Of a stretch of DNA of 8,153 bases, positions 1-6,356 are shown piece after piece. Origin of the DNA: JBPOHE01 sp052035915 (GTDB lineage: Bacteria; Pseudomonadota; Gammaproteobacteria; Chromatiales; Chromatiaceae); contig JBPOHE010000131.1 in assembly GCA_052035915.1 (NCBI GenBank), positions 1 through 8,153 of the forward strand, read 5' to 3'. A model generated the notes under the pieces. It saw nothing but the letters and a program-made list of their open reading frames with translations. It was not told the origin of the DNA and made no database searches. The translations under genes and the position numbers were made by a program. Position 1 is the stretch's first letter. Each line of letters opens with the position of its first letter.

Positions 1-59
1 CGTCAAAGTTTACCTAAAACTGATAGGTGGTGAGGTAGAGAGCAAGACTCTGTCCGCAT

Positions 60-128
60 CTGTAGTCCCCTGATCCGTCCGCTATTCGTGGTATCGAGAA
101 GATACCCAAGGAACTTACAGGGGACCAG
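60..128. repeat. nested inverted repeat, possible structured RNA or element end
   Basis: GTCCCCTG at 65-72 is exactly complementary to CAGGGGAC at 118-125. The stem extends across a two-base bulge by CTG (60-62) with CAG (126-128), giving 11 pairs. Inside the loop lies a second perfect hairpin: GGTATC (90-95), loop GAGAA, GATACC (101-106). The outer stem begins next to the stop codon (71-73) of a short plus-strand frame entering from the window edge. A read-through structure at a gene end is therefore possible, though there is no T-run after it on either strand. I recognise no RNA family or insertion-sequence end here. Confidence 0.4.
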
Positions 129-288
129 GAAACGGCGATTTGAGAAGCTCGGCGGTTGGCAAAAAGGTCGGCAGATGCCCATTACCGAAGCCATTCCGGG
201 CTTCCGGGTGATCGAGCTCGGGTAACCCACCCCGAATCCGCCGTTGAGCGGAAGACTCATTAGGAATCGGCAGTTGCGCTCAGCGGCT

Positions 289-415
289 CCGGGCAGCGAC
301 TATCAATGGCCTTTTTCTGTTCTTATTTCGAGAACAATACGTCATGATTTTCTCTATTGTTCTCCAAAATAGAACAAAAACCGGGTAAAAAGAGCCCATG
401 CCCGGAGCGCCGACA
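289..415. repeat. dispersed repeat, copy 1 (three dyads)
   Basis: This segment aligns with 6120-6239 in the same orientation. Shared landmarks in order are: CCGGGCA (289-295) followed by CGACT; AATGGCC (305-311); dyad 1, TGTTCT (318-323), 7 nt, AGAACA (331-336); dyad 2, TTGTTCT (357-363), 7 nt, AGAACAA (371-377); dyad 3, CCGGG (381-385), 15 nt, CCCGG (401-405); then GACA. In addition GAGAACAATA (330-339) is perfectly complementary to TATTGTTCTC (355-364). The two half-dyads can therefore also pair with each other in this copy. The element lies about 200 bp downstream of the ubiB stop. No open frame is conserved between copies. I do not recognise it as a known REP, ERIC or insertion-sequence type. 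Confidence 0.65.
376..405 (-). terminator. terminator-like hairpin downstream of ubiB
   Basis: Read on the minus strand, a 5-bp all-G/C stem (CCGGG at 405-401, CCCGG at 385-381) with a 15-nt loop is followed directly by five T residues (380-376). This is the third dyad of the dispersed repeat. It is the only hairpin plus T-run I see after ubiB, so it is a candidate intrinsic terminator for the hslV-ubiB run. The stem is short and the loop long for an efficient terminator, and it lies about 180 bp past the stop codon, so confidence is modest. Confidence 0.35.
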
Positions 416-582
416 GGCGAAAAGGCGAGCCATCCCGACTCCACTGCCTTTCGCGATCAACCTCATACTGCGACCGAAAGACGCAATAAAGCCTGCGCCG
501 TTTCGTGCTAAAGGAGAGATTCGACGCGATGCACTTTGCCATGGGGTTCCAAGCCGCTCCTGGGCCACAGCCACGGGTCGAG

Positions 583-2253
583 CTAATTTCCCTTTTCCAG
601 CCAAGCCCTTAGCATCATGACCACACCCGTCACCCCAGATATCCCGGCCAAAATGGCGATGGCGGCGGGAGAGAGAATAGCGTTACCACCGAGGGTAATG
701 AGCAGAACCGAACTCAGAGTCAGACCGACGCCGAGGATACTGACGATGAGGCGTTTATGGGAGCGCAGCATCTCCTGACGCAACCGCTCGATCTCCGTGG
801 AGCGCCACTGTACCTGGAGCTGGCCACTAGCCGCATCGTGCAGGGTTTTATAGATCAACAAGGGGAGATCCGGACTTTGCTCCGCCATTCGCGGCAGGTT
901 CTTCCGCATCTTGGCGACGAAGGCCCGAGGACCCATCTGCTCCTGCATCCAGCGTTCGAGAAAGGGCTTCGCCGTGGTCCAGAGATCGAGCTGGGGATAG
1001 AGCTGGCGGCCCAATCCTTCGATGTAGAGCAGGGTCTTTTGCAGCAACACCAGTTGGGGCTGCACCTCCATATTAAAGCGGCGGGCGGTCTGGAATAGAT
1101 GCAGCAGAAAATGGCCGAAGGAGATCTCGGCCAGGGGACGGTTGAAAATCGGCTCGCAGACGGCGCGGATCGCGGACTCGAATTCGTCGATCCGGGTCCC
1201 CGCCGGTACCCATTCCGACTCCACATGGAGTTCGGCAACACGGTGATAATCCCGATTGAAAAAGGCGAGCAGGTTCTCCGCCAGATAGCGTTGATCCTGG
1301 GCGGTCAGCGAACCCACGATGCCGAAATCCACCGCGATGTAGCGCCCGCCGGGCTCGACGAAAATGTTGCCGGGATGCATATCGGCATGGAAAAAATTGT
1401 CGCGGAAGACCTGGGTGAAAAAGATCTCCACCCCCTGCTCCCCTAGTTGGCGCATGCTGATGCCCTGCTGCTTGAGGCTCTGGATGTCGCCCACCGGGGT
1501 GCCGTAGATTCGCTCCATCACCATGACATTGCGCCTGGTATGGTCCCAATAGACCTCGGGCACATAGAGCAGCGGGCTGCCTTCCCAATTACGCCGCAAC
1601 TGGGAGGCGTTGGCCGCTTCCCGGATTAGATCGAGTTCATCGAAAATCGTCTTTTCATAATCCCGGATGATGTCCAAGGGACGCAGCCGACGACCGTCCT
1701 TCCAATACCTGTTTGCCAGACCGGCGATGATGTAGAGCAGACCCACATCCCGACGGATGATCTTCTCCACCCCGGGGCGCAATACTTTGACCACCACCTC
1801 CTTGCCGTTGAGCAGTCGTGCCGCATGGACCTGGGCGACCGAGGCGGAAGCGAGTGGGGTCTCATCGAAGACGGCGAACACATTGCCGATCGGGCCACCG
1901 AAGGAGCGCTCCACCAGTATCCTGGCCTGGCTGCCGGGAAAGGGCGGTACCCGATCCTGGAGTTTGGCCAACTCTTCGGCGAGATCGAAAGGAAGCAGGT
2001 CGCGCCGGGTCGAGAGGATCTGCCCGAACTTGATGAAGATGGGACCCAGATCCTCCAGGGCACGACGCACCCGGACCTCATAGCTTGGCAAACTATGTCG
2101 GCGCAGCCAGTAAAGCGGCGAAAGATAGATGAGAAAGCCGATGGGACGGAAAAGATGGGTCGCCAGGATCACCTCGTCGAGTCCATGGCGCAGCAGCACC
2201 CAACTGATATGGACCAGCCGCAGGGCCTGGGAGAGGCGGATCAAGGTCGCCAA
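583..2253 (-). CDS. ubiB: UbiB, ubiquinone biosynthesis kinase-like ATPase
   Basis: This is a 556-residue member of the ABC1/ADCK/UbiB atypical kinase family, needed for ubiquinone synthesis at the inner membrane and thought to act as an ATPase supporting lipid-precursor handling rather than as a classical protein kinase. Visible motifs are the family KxGQ motif (KFGQ, 75-78), the Ala-rich loop ASASVA (135-140) that replaces the usual Gly-rich loop, the ATP lysine K156 in VVVKV, the ExD motif (E206, D208), the catalytic-loop-like HADMHPGN (289-296) and the DFG motif (309-311). Two hydrophobic C-terminal segments, about 496-517 and 520-545, match the family's membrane anchor. Length is close to the roughly 546 residues of E. 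coli UbiB. The frame has no ATG near the expected start. TTG at 2253 (or the next TTG at 2244) fits the family N-terminus, and the ribosome site is weak, so coupling to ubiJ 20 nt upstream is likely. Last gene of the run. Confidence 0.97.
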   Translation of the reverse strand: MATLIRLSQALRLVHISWVLLRHGLDEVILATHLFRPIGFLIYLSPLYWLRRHSLPSYEVRVRRALEDLGPIFIKFGQILSTRRDLLPFDLAEELAKLQDRVPPFPGSQARILVERSFGGPIGNVFAVFDETPLASASVAQVHAARLLNGKEVVVKVLRPGVEKIIRRDVGLLYIIAGLANRYWKDGRRLRPLDIIRDYEKTIFDELDLIREAANASQLRRNWEGSPLLYVPEVYWDHTRRNVMVMERIYGTPVGDIQSLKQQGISMRQLGEQGVEIFFTQVFRDNFFHADMHPGNIFVEPGGRYIAVDFGIVGSLTAQDQRYLAENLLAFFNRDYHRVAELHVESEWVPAGTRIDEFESAIRAVCEPIFNRPLAEISFGHFLLHLFQTARRFNMEVQPQLVLLQKTLLYIEGLGRQLYPQLDLWTTAKPFLERWMQEQMGPRAFVAKMRKNLPRMAEQSPDLPLLIYKTLHDAASGQLQVQWRSTEIERLRQEMLRSHKRLIVSILGVGLTLSSVLLITLGGNAILSPAAIAILAGISGVTGVVMMLRAWLEKGN

Positions 2254-2273
2254 CCGCGGCCGTCGTGCCGCAT

Positions 2274-2882
2274 TCAGCCCTGCAGACGGGCAATCCGGGC
2301 CGCCAACCGCTCGACATCGTCGCGTAGACGATCCACCTCGGCATTGAACGCCTCGACTTCAGAGGCGCTGGGCAGCAGCTGGGCCTCTTCCTGGAGATAG
2401 TCCCGGGTGTCGAGCCGCAAGGAAGAGAGACTCTCCTGTCCCCATCGACCCAGGGCGCGCACCCCCCGGGCGAGGCCGTGGGCGAGAACATCACCGGTGA
2501 GACGCGAGAGTTGTTCTTCCCAATCGAACTGGATCTCCCCCAGGATCTTGGCGAAGTCGTGGGCAAGCGAGGTGTCGCCCAAAAGTTCCAGCTCCGGCCC
2601 CCGCAGCAGGCCGGTCTTGTTCTCTGCCAGGCTCAGTCGCAGCAGGCTCAGAGGTGCCCCCCGCAGGGTGCAGTCGGGCTCGCCGTCAAATTGACTGAGA
2701 ACCCGCAGGCTGTTGCGGGTGGGAATGAAATAGAGCCGGCCGCCCAAACCCAGGAATTCGAGGGCGATCACCCGCCCCTGGAGTTGACCCAGGAGTTCGC
2801 GGCCTTCCGGGTCGAGACGCAGATAGTGTTCCATCGCCGTCTCGATGGCCGCCGCCAGGGGAGTCAAGGGGTATCCCTCCAC
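2274..2882 (-). CDS. ubiJ: UbiJ, ubiquinone biosynthesis accessory factor (SCP2 domain)
   Basis: This 202-residue protein sits between ubiE and ubiB, the classical position of ubiJ. The N-terminal half (about 10-115) matches the SCP2-like lipid-binding fold expected of UbiJ, with alternating hydrophobic strands and the family pattern around FDGEPDCTLRG. The last 35 residues (about 166-201) form a probable coiled coil with heptad Leu/Val/Ala spacing. UbiJ works with UbiK and binds ubiquinone intermediates so that the hydroxylases and methylases can reach them in a soluble complex. The start codon is GTG (2882-2880), only 3 nt after the ubiE stop and with no clear Shine-Dalgarno of its own. Translation is probably coupled to ubiE. 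The assignment rests on position, length and the pattern above, because this family diverges quickly. Confidence 0.9.
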   Translation of the reverse strand: MEGYPLTPLAAAIETAMEHYLRLDPEGRELLGQLQGRVIALEFLGLGGRLYFIPTRNSLRVLSQFDGEPDCTLRGAPLSLLRLSLAENKTGLLRGPELELLGDTSLAHDFAKILGEIQFDWEEQLSRLTGDVLAHGLARGVRALGRWGQESLSSLRLDTRDYLQEEAQLLPSASEVEAFNAEVDRLRDDVERLAARIARLQG

Positions 2883-2885
2883 GAC

Positions 2886-3635
2886 TCAGTCTTTGTAGCC
2901 GCGGTGGACGGCCACGATGCCGCCGCTGAGATTGAAATACTCGCAACGCACGAAACCGACCTCCTCCATCATCCCCTTGAGCCGCTCCTGGTCCGGGTGC
3001 ATGCGGATGGATTCGGCCAGATAGCGATAACTTTGTTCGTCATTGGTCACCAACTTGCCGAGTTTGGGCAGGATACCGAAGGAGTACCAGTCGTATACCA
3101 CCCGCAAGGGCATGAGATTGGGCTTGGAGAACTCCAGGACGAGGACCCGCCCCCCCGGACGCAGCACCCTGAGCATCTCCGCCAGGGCCGCCGACTTGTT
3201 GGTGACGTTGCGCAAACCGAAACCGATGCTGACGCAATCGAACGAATTCTCGACAAAGGGTAGGCGCTCGGCGTCCGCCTGGGCAAAGGCGACATTACCC
3301 GCGATCCCACGGTCCAACAGACGCCCCCGTCCCAGGGTCAACATGGAGGCGTTGATATCGGTCAAGACGACATGGCCTTCCATCCCGACCAGATCGGCGA
3401 ACAGTGCCCCCAAGTCCCCGGTACCGGCGGCGAGATCCAATACCCAGTGCCCCCGTCGCACCCCGGACACCTCCAGGGTGTATCGCTTCCACAGCCGGTG
3501 GATACCGAAGGACATGAGATCGTTCATGAGGTCGTAGCGATCCGCTACCGAGTCGAAGACCGCCCGCACCCGACGTTCCTTCTCCTCCAGGGGCACCTGC
3601 TGGTAGCCGAAATCGACGTTGCGCTTCTCGGTCAT
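2886..3635 (-). CDS. ubiE: UbiE, demethylmenaquinone/DDMQ C-methyltransferase
   Basis: This 249-residue SAM-dependent methyltransferase (E. coli UbiE has 251) adds the ring C-methyl group to 2-methoxy-6-polyprenyl-benzoquinol in ubiquinone synthesis and to demethylmenaquinol where menaquinone is made. The first family signature is present at about 27-51 (FDSVADRYD followed by LMNDLMSFGIHRLWKR). The SAM-binding motif DLAAGTGDL is at 67-75, an acidic residue follows strand 2 (D93), GFGLRNV is at 138-144, and the second signature region RPGGRVLVLEFS is at 159-170. ATG at 3635 is preceded by a purine-rich GGAAAGGGG stretch. It follows the DUF971 gene by 20 nt and precedes ubiJ by 3 nt, forming ubiE-ubiJ-ubiB. 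Nothing in it looks damaged. Confidence 0.97.
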   Translation of the reverse strand: MTEKRNVDFGYQQVPLEEKERRVRAVFDSVADRYDLMNDLMSFGIHRLWKRYTLEVSGVRRGHWVLDLAAGTGDLGALFADLVGMEGHVVLTDINASMLTLGRGRLLDRGIAGNVAFAQADAERLPFVENSFDCVSIGFGLRNVTNKSAALAEMLRVLRPGGRVLVLEFSKPNLMPLRVVYDWYSFGILPKLGKLVTNDEQSYRYLAESIRMHPDQERLKGMMEEVGFVRCEYFNLSGGIVAVHRGYKD

Positions 3636-3655
3636 CCCGCCATCCCCTTTCCGCC

Positions 3656-4024
3656 TCAGACCAGCCGCTCTTTCCGCTTACGCCCGGCCGCTTCCAGTTC
3701 GCCGAGATAATCCCGCCAATAGGCCTCCTGATTCTGGCCCAGTTTGTAAAGGGTCTCCCAGGAATAGAGGCCGGTACTGTGGCCATCGTCGAAATGCAGA
3801 CAGACGGCATAGTTGCCGACGGGCTCGATGCGGTCGATGTTGACCTCTTCCTTGTCGAATTGCAGCACCCGTTCTTCCGGGCTGTGACCCTGCACCTCGG
3901 CGGAGGGGGAATAGACCCGCAGATATTCGCAGGGCAAGTTGAAGTGGGCGCCGTCGTCGAAACTGATCTCCAACACCCTGGATTGGCGATGGAGGCTGAG
4001 TTCGGTGGGAAAGGGTTTGGCCAT
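3656..4024 (-). CDS. DUF971 (GBBH-like N-terminal domain) protein
   Basis: This 122-residue single-domain protein matches DUF971, the small beta-rich domain also found at the N-terminus of gamma-butyrobetaine hydroxylase and at the C-terminus of the plant Fe-S carrier HCF101. Visible family features are the opening LEISFDDGAHFNLPCEYLR (18-36), a middle segment with IDRIEPVGNYAV, and the closing FDDGHSTGLYSWETL block. The C-terminus is short and basic (GRKRKERLV). There is no signal peptide and no membrane segment. ATG at 4024 has an AAGGA site about 9 nt upstream. It lies 50 nt after hslU and 20 nt before ubiE. Stand-alone copies next to hslU are, as I recall, common in gammaproteobacteria, but the cellular role is not established. 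An Fe-S or metal-related role would be inference from domain fusions only. Confidence 0.88.
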   Translation of the reverse strand: MAKPFPTELSLHRQSRVLEISFDDGAHFNLPCEYLRVYSPSAEVQGHSPEERVLQFDKEEVNIDRIEPVGNYAVCLHFDDGHSTGLYSWETLYKLGQNQEAYWRDYLGELEAAGRKRKERLV

Positions 4025-4074
4025 GCGTCTCTGTCCTTCTTGATCCAGGCGGGTCCGCCCCGCCCCTTAGAGGA

Positions 4075-5403
4075 TTATAGGATGTAGCGACTGAGATCCT
4101 CGTTCGCCGCCAATTCGGCCAAGTGGCTGTCCACATAAGCGGCGTCGACGATCAGGGTTTTGTCCTGCCTTCCCCCGGCATCGAAGGAAACCTCTTCCAG
4201 CAACTTTTCCATAACAGTGTGCAGGCGCCGGGCGCCGATATTCTCGGTGCGCTCGTTGACCTGGAAGGCGATCTCGGCGATGCGGCGGATGCCTTGGGCG
4301 GTGAAACCCAGATCCACCCCTTCGGTCGCCAGCAAGGCCCGATATTGATCGGTGAGGGAGGCGTCGGGTTCCGTCAAGATGCGGACGAAATCCTCCGAGG
4401 TCAAGGCATCGAGTTCCACCCGGATGGGCAAACGACCCTGCAACTCGGGAATGAGGTCGGACGGCTTGGCGAGGTGGAAGGCCCCCGAGGCGATGAAGAG
4501 GATATGATCGGTGCGCACCATGCCGTATTTGGTCGACACGGTGCAGCCTTCCACCAGGGGGAGCAGATCGCGCTGCACCCCCTCCCGGGAGATGTCGGGA
4601 CCGGCATATTCGGAACGTCGGGCCACCTTGTCGATCTCGTCGATGAAGACGATGCCATGCTGCTCCACCGCCTCCAGCGCCCGGAGTTTGAGATCCTCCT
4701 CGTTGATCCGCCGACCGGCCTCCTCGTCCTGGAGCAGCTTGAGGGCATCCTTCACCCGCAACTTGCGCCGCCGCGTCCGACTCCCGCCCAGGCTCTGGAA
4801 GATGCTCTGCAACTGGCTGGTCATCTCCTCCATCCCGGGTGGGGCCATGATCTCCACCCCCACCTGGACGGCGCTGACCTCGATCTCGATCTCCTTGTCG
4901 TCGAAATCGCCCCGACGCAGCTTGGCGCGCAATTTATCGCGGGTGGACGAGGGCAAGGCGGGAACCTCCTCGCCGCGAAATCCGGCCGGGGCCGGCAAGA
5001 GCACATCCAGCACCCGATCCTCGGCTGCCGCTCGGGCCAGATCCCTGACCTTTTCCGTTTCCTGCTCGCGCATCATCTTGACCGCGATGTCGGCGAGGTC
5101 GCGGACGATGGTCTCCACGTCCCGGCCCACATAGCCCACCTCGGTGAACTTGGTCGCCTCGATCTTGAGGAAGGGGGCACTGGCGAGACGGGCCAAACGA
5201 CGGGCGATTTCGGTCTTGCCTACACCGGTGGGACCGATCATGAGGATGTTCTTGGGTGTGATCTCGCTCCGCAAGGGCTCCGCCACCTGGGCACGCCGCC
5301 AGCGATTGCGCAGGGCGATGGCTACCGCCCGTTTGGCGGACGACTGGCCGATGATGTGTTTGTCCAGCTCGTGGACGATCTGTTCCGGGGTGATATCCGA
5401 CAT
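4075..5403 (-). CDS. hslU: HslU, AAA+ ATPase subunit of HslUV protease
   Basis: This 442-residue AAA+ unfoldase (443 in E. coli) forms a hexamer, unfolds substrates and feeds them into the HslV chamber in the cytoplasm. Motifs in order: Walker A GPTGVGKT (57-64); pore loop GYVG (90-93), which grips substrate; the intermediate domain, about 105-240; Walker B IVFIDEID (251-258); the arginine-finger region GRLPIR (323-328); and the sensor-2 GARR (390-393). The C-terminal tail ends in SRYIL, the segment that docks into HslV when ATP is bound. ATG at 5403 gives the standard N-terminus (SDITPEQIVHELDKHIIGQ). The gap after hslV is 20 nt and contains no strong Shine-Dalgarno near the ATG, so coupling to hslV translation is likely. 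All key residues are intact. Confidence 0.98.
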   Translation of the reverse strand: MSDITPEQIVHELDKHIIGQSSAKRAVAIALRNRWRRAQVAEPLRSEITPKNILMIGPTGVGKTEIARRLARLASAPFLKIEATKFTEVGYVGRDVETIVRDLADIAVKMMREQETEKVRDLARAAAEDRVLDVLLPAPAGFRGEEVPALPSSTRDKLRAKLRRGDFDDKEIEIEVSAVQVGVEIMAPPGMEEMTSQLQSIFQSLGGSRTRRRKLRVKDALKLLQDEEAGRRINEEDLKLRALEAVEQHGIVFIDEIDKVARRSEYAGPDISREGVQRDLLPLVEGCTVSTKYGMVRTDHILFIASGAFHLAKPSDLIPELQGRLPIRVELDALTSEDFVRILTEPDASLTDQYRALLATEGVDLGFTAQGIRRIAEIAFQVNERTENIGARRLHTVMEKLLEEVSFDAGGRQDKTLIVDAAYVDSHLAELAANEDLSRYIL

Positions 5404-5423
5404 GGTGGCTGTAGTAAAGGACC

Positions 5424-5969
5424 TCAGGTAGCGCTCTCCATCTCTTCGATGGTGAGGGAATGATTGGTGTAGATACAGATATCGGCCGCGATATTGAGGG
5501 CGCGCTCGACGATCTCGCGGGCACCCAGGGAGGTATTCTCCAACAGGGCGCGGGCCGCCGCCTGGGCGTAGGCGCCGCCGGAACCGATCGCCATCAGATT
5601 CAGCTCGGGTTCGATGAGATCTCCGGTGCCGGTGATGATGAGGGAGGTCTGGCGATCCGCCACCGTCAGCAGGGCCTCCAAACGGCGTAACAGGCGATCG
5701 GTGCGCCAGTCCTTGGCCAGTTCCACCGCCGCCCGGGTCAGATTGCCCCGATGTTGCTCCAGCTTGCCCTCGAAGCGCTCGAAGAGGGTGAAGGCGTCGG
5801 CCGTGGCCCCGGCGAAACCCGCCAACACCTGCTCATGATAGAGCCGGCGCACCTTGCGGGCGTTGCCTTTCATGCGTGTCGTGCCGAGGGTAACCTGGCC
5901 GTCGCCCCCCATAGCGACCCGCCCGCCATGACGCACGCAAAGGATGGTGGTGCCGTGCAAGTTCTCCAC
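5424..5969 (-). CDS. hslV: HslV, peptidase subunit of HslUV protease
   Basis: This 181-residue N-terminal-threonine hydrolase forms the double-hexamer proteolytic chamber that partners HslU. The reading begins MENLHG followed by TTIL. By homology the six-residue leader is removed, so Thr7 becomes the catalytic nucleophile. The other active-site residues fall where expected after processing: D23 (mature 17), K39 (mature 33, in MKGNARKVRRL) and the GSGG turn at 129-132. The start is GTG at 5969-5967, with GGAG 7 nt upstream. No better in-frame ATG precedes the threonine. It is the first gene of the six-gene run. Its upstream region holds a TAGAAT hexamer (minus strand, 6005-6000) that could be a -10 element giving a short leader. 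I saw no convincing heat-shock (sigma-32) promoter, although hslVU is a heat-shock operon in E. coli. Confidence 0.98.
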   Translation of the reverse strand: MENLHGTTILCVRHGGRVAMGGDGQVTLGTTRMKGNARKVRRLYHEQVLAGFAGATADAFTLFERFEGKLEQHRGNLTRAAVELAKDWRTDRLLRRLEALLTVADRQTSLIITGTGDLIEPELNLMAIGSGGAYAQAAARALLENTSLGAREIVERALNIAADICIYTNHSLTIEEMESAT

Positions 5970-6119
5970 TTCGAGTCTCCGCGCTTCGCGAAAGCCCGCA
6001 TTCTACAGGATTCCCCCGCAGGCGGTGAGCCGGAAGCCGGTCTGAAGCTCGTCCGGACCGGGTTGGGGTTTTACCTCATCCCTACTCAGAATTCATTTGG
6101 GGCGTCCGACCGATCGGGC

Positions 6120-6239
6120 CCGGGCATCGACTGGAAATGGCCGGTTTTGTTCCGATATCGAGAACAATCAGCAGAAATTATTCTCCAATGAAGAATAAAG
6201 GCCGGGGTAAAACAGTCCAAGCCCGGGAGACGCCCGACA
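6120..6239. repeat. dispersed repeat, copy 2 (three dyads)
   Basis: This segment is the partner of 289-415, in the same orientation. Landmarks are CCGGGCA (6120-6126), CGACT, AATGGCC (6136-6142); dyad 1, TGTTCC (6148-6153), 7 nt, AGAACA (6161-6166); dyad 2, TTATTCT (6178-6184), 7 nt, AGAATAA (6192-6198); dyad 3, CCGGG (6202-6206), 15 nt, CCCGG (6222-6226); then GACA. Spacer lengths equal those of copy 1, except that the stretch between dyads 1 and 2 is 11 nt rather than 20. Dyad 2 differs from copy 1 by G to A in one arm and C to T at the paired position in the other, so symmetry is kept. Like copy 1 it lies 3' of a minus-strand gene (about 120-240 bp beyond that stop); here it is also upstream of hslV. 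Confidence 0.65.
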
Positions 6240-6310
6240 TCTGGGTCGAAGGCGCTGGGCCAGAAAGGTTTCATGCCGGGCGGGGAAAACGTCCTCTCGC
6301 CGAACCCCGA

Positions 6311-6347
6311 CGGTGAGGGGGCGTTGCCATAGCCTTCCCCCTCACCG
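6311..6347 (-). terminator. strong hairpin just after the Gly/Pro-rich gene
   Basis: CGGTGAGGGGG (6311-6321) and CCCCCTCACCG (6337-6347) form a perfect 11-bp stem with a 15-nt loop, starting 9 nt after the stop codon of the Gly/Pro-rich gene. The position suggests transcript termination or 3'-end stabilisation. Neither strand has a T-run after the stem, so a classical intrinsic terminator is not fully met. Confidence 0.5.
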
Positions 6348-6356
6348 ACTCAGATC

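Larger units (their letters stand above)
1..582. other. intergenic region, no supportable gene
   Basis: This stretch lies beyond the 3' end of ubiB. No reading frame on either strand gives a product I recognise. The longest frame in the first 260 bases is an 85-codon minus-strand ORF with no ribosome binding site and unremarkable composition. A 23-codon plus-strand frame open from the window edge stops at 71-73 and could be the tail of a gene outside the window, but it is too short to judge. The first 60 bases are visibly poorer in G+C (roughly 47 percent by eye) than the flanking genes. What the region does hold is a foldable element at 60-128, smaller inverted repeats (for example 187-192 with 199-204), the first copy of the dispersed repeat at 289-415, and a terminator-like hairpin inside it. 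From 416 to 582 I see nothing convincing. Confidence 0.6.
5970..6356. other. intergenic region between the Gly/Pro-rich gene and hslV
   Basis: These 387 bp separate two minus-strand genes. From the Gly/Pro-rich gene towards hslV they hold a strong hairpin at 6311-6347, about 70 bp without recognisable content, the second copy of the dispersed repeat at 6120-6239, then about 115 bp containing a possible -10 hexamer (TAGAAT on the minus strand, 6005-6000) but no convincing -35, and the hslV ribosome site GGAG. No reading frame here looks coding. A promoter for the hslV-ubiB run most likely lies in this interval, but I cannot place it reliably. Confidence 0.5.

Noticed and set aside
34..225. Plus-strand frame open for 64 codons, ending in a stretch vaguely like a CoA-transferase start (PGFRVIELG)
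   Set aside because: The resemblance covers fewer than ten residues, the frame stops immediately after, and no shifted continuation was found.
3..260. 85-codon minus-strand ORF at the window edge
   Set aside because: No ribosome site, no recognisable motif, and composition unlike the confident genes. It also crosses the foldable region.
529..612. Small plus-strand ORF (27 codons) with AGGAGA upstream, convergent with the ubiB 3' end
   Set aside because: The ribosome site is 11 nt from the ATG, longer than usual. The peptide is unremarkable and the frame overlaps the end of ubiB. Not enough to call a gene.
2478..3263. A 261-codon plus-strand open frame across ubiJ and ubiE
   Set aside because: It is antisense to two recognised genes and spans their junction, with no domain signature.
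4123..5463. A 446-codon open frame on the plus strand opposite hslU and the end of hslV
   Set aside because: It is the antisense of genes with unmistakable protein matches. G+C-rich codon use in the real frame leaves few stops on the opposite strand. The product has no recognisable domain and no ribosome site was seen.
5970..6150. Possible heat-shock (sigma-32) promoter upstream of hslV
   Set aside because: I looked for CTTGAA-like and CCCCAT-like boxes at proper spacing on the minus strand and found none convincing. Only a weak TAGAAT hexamer stands out.
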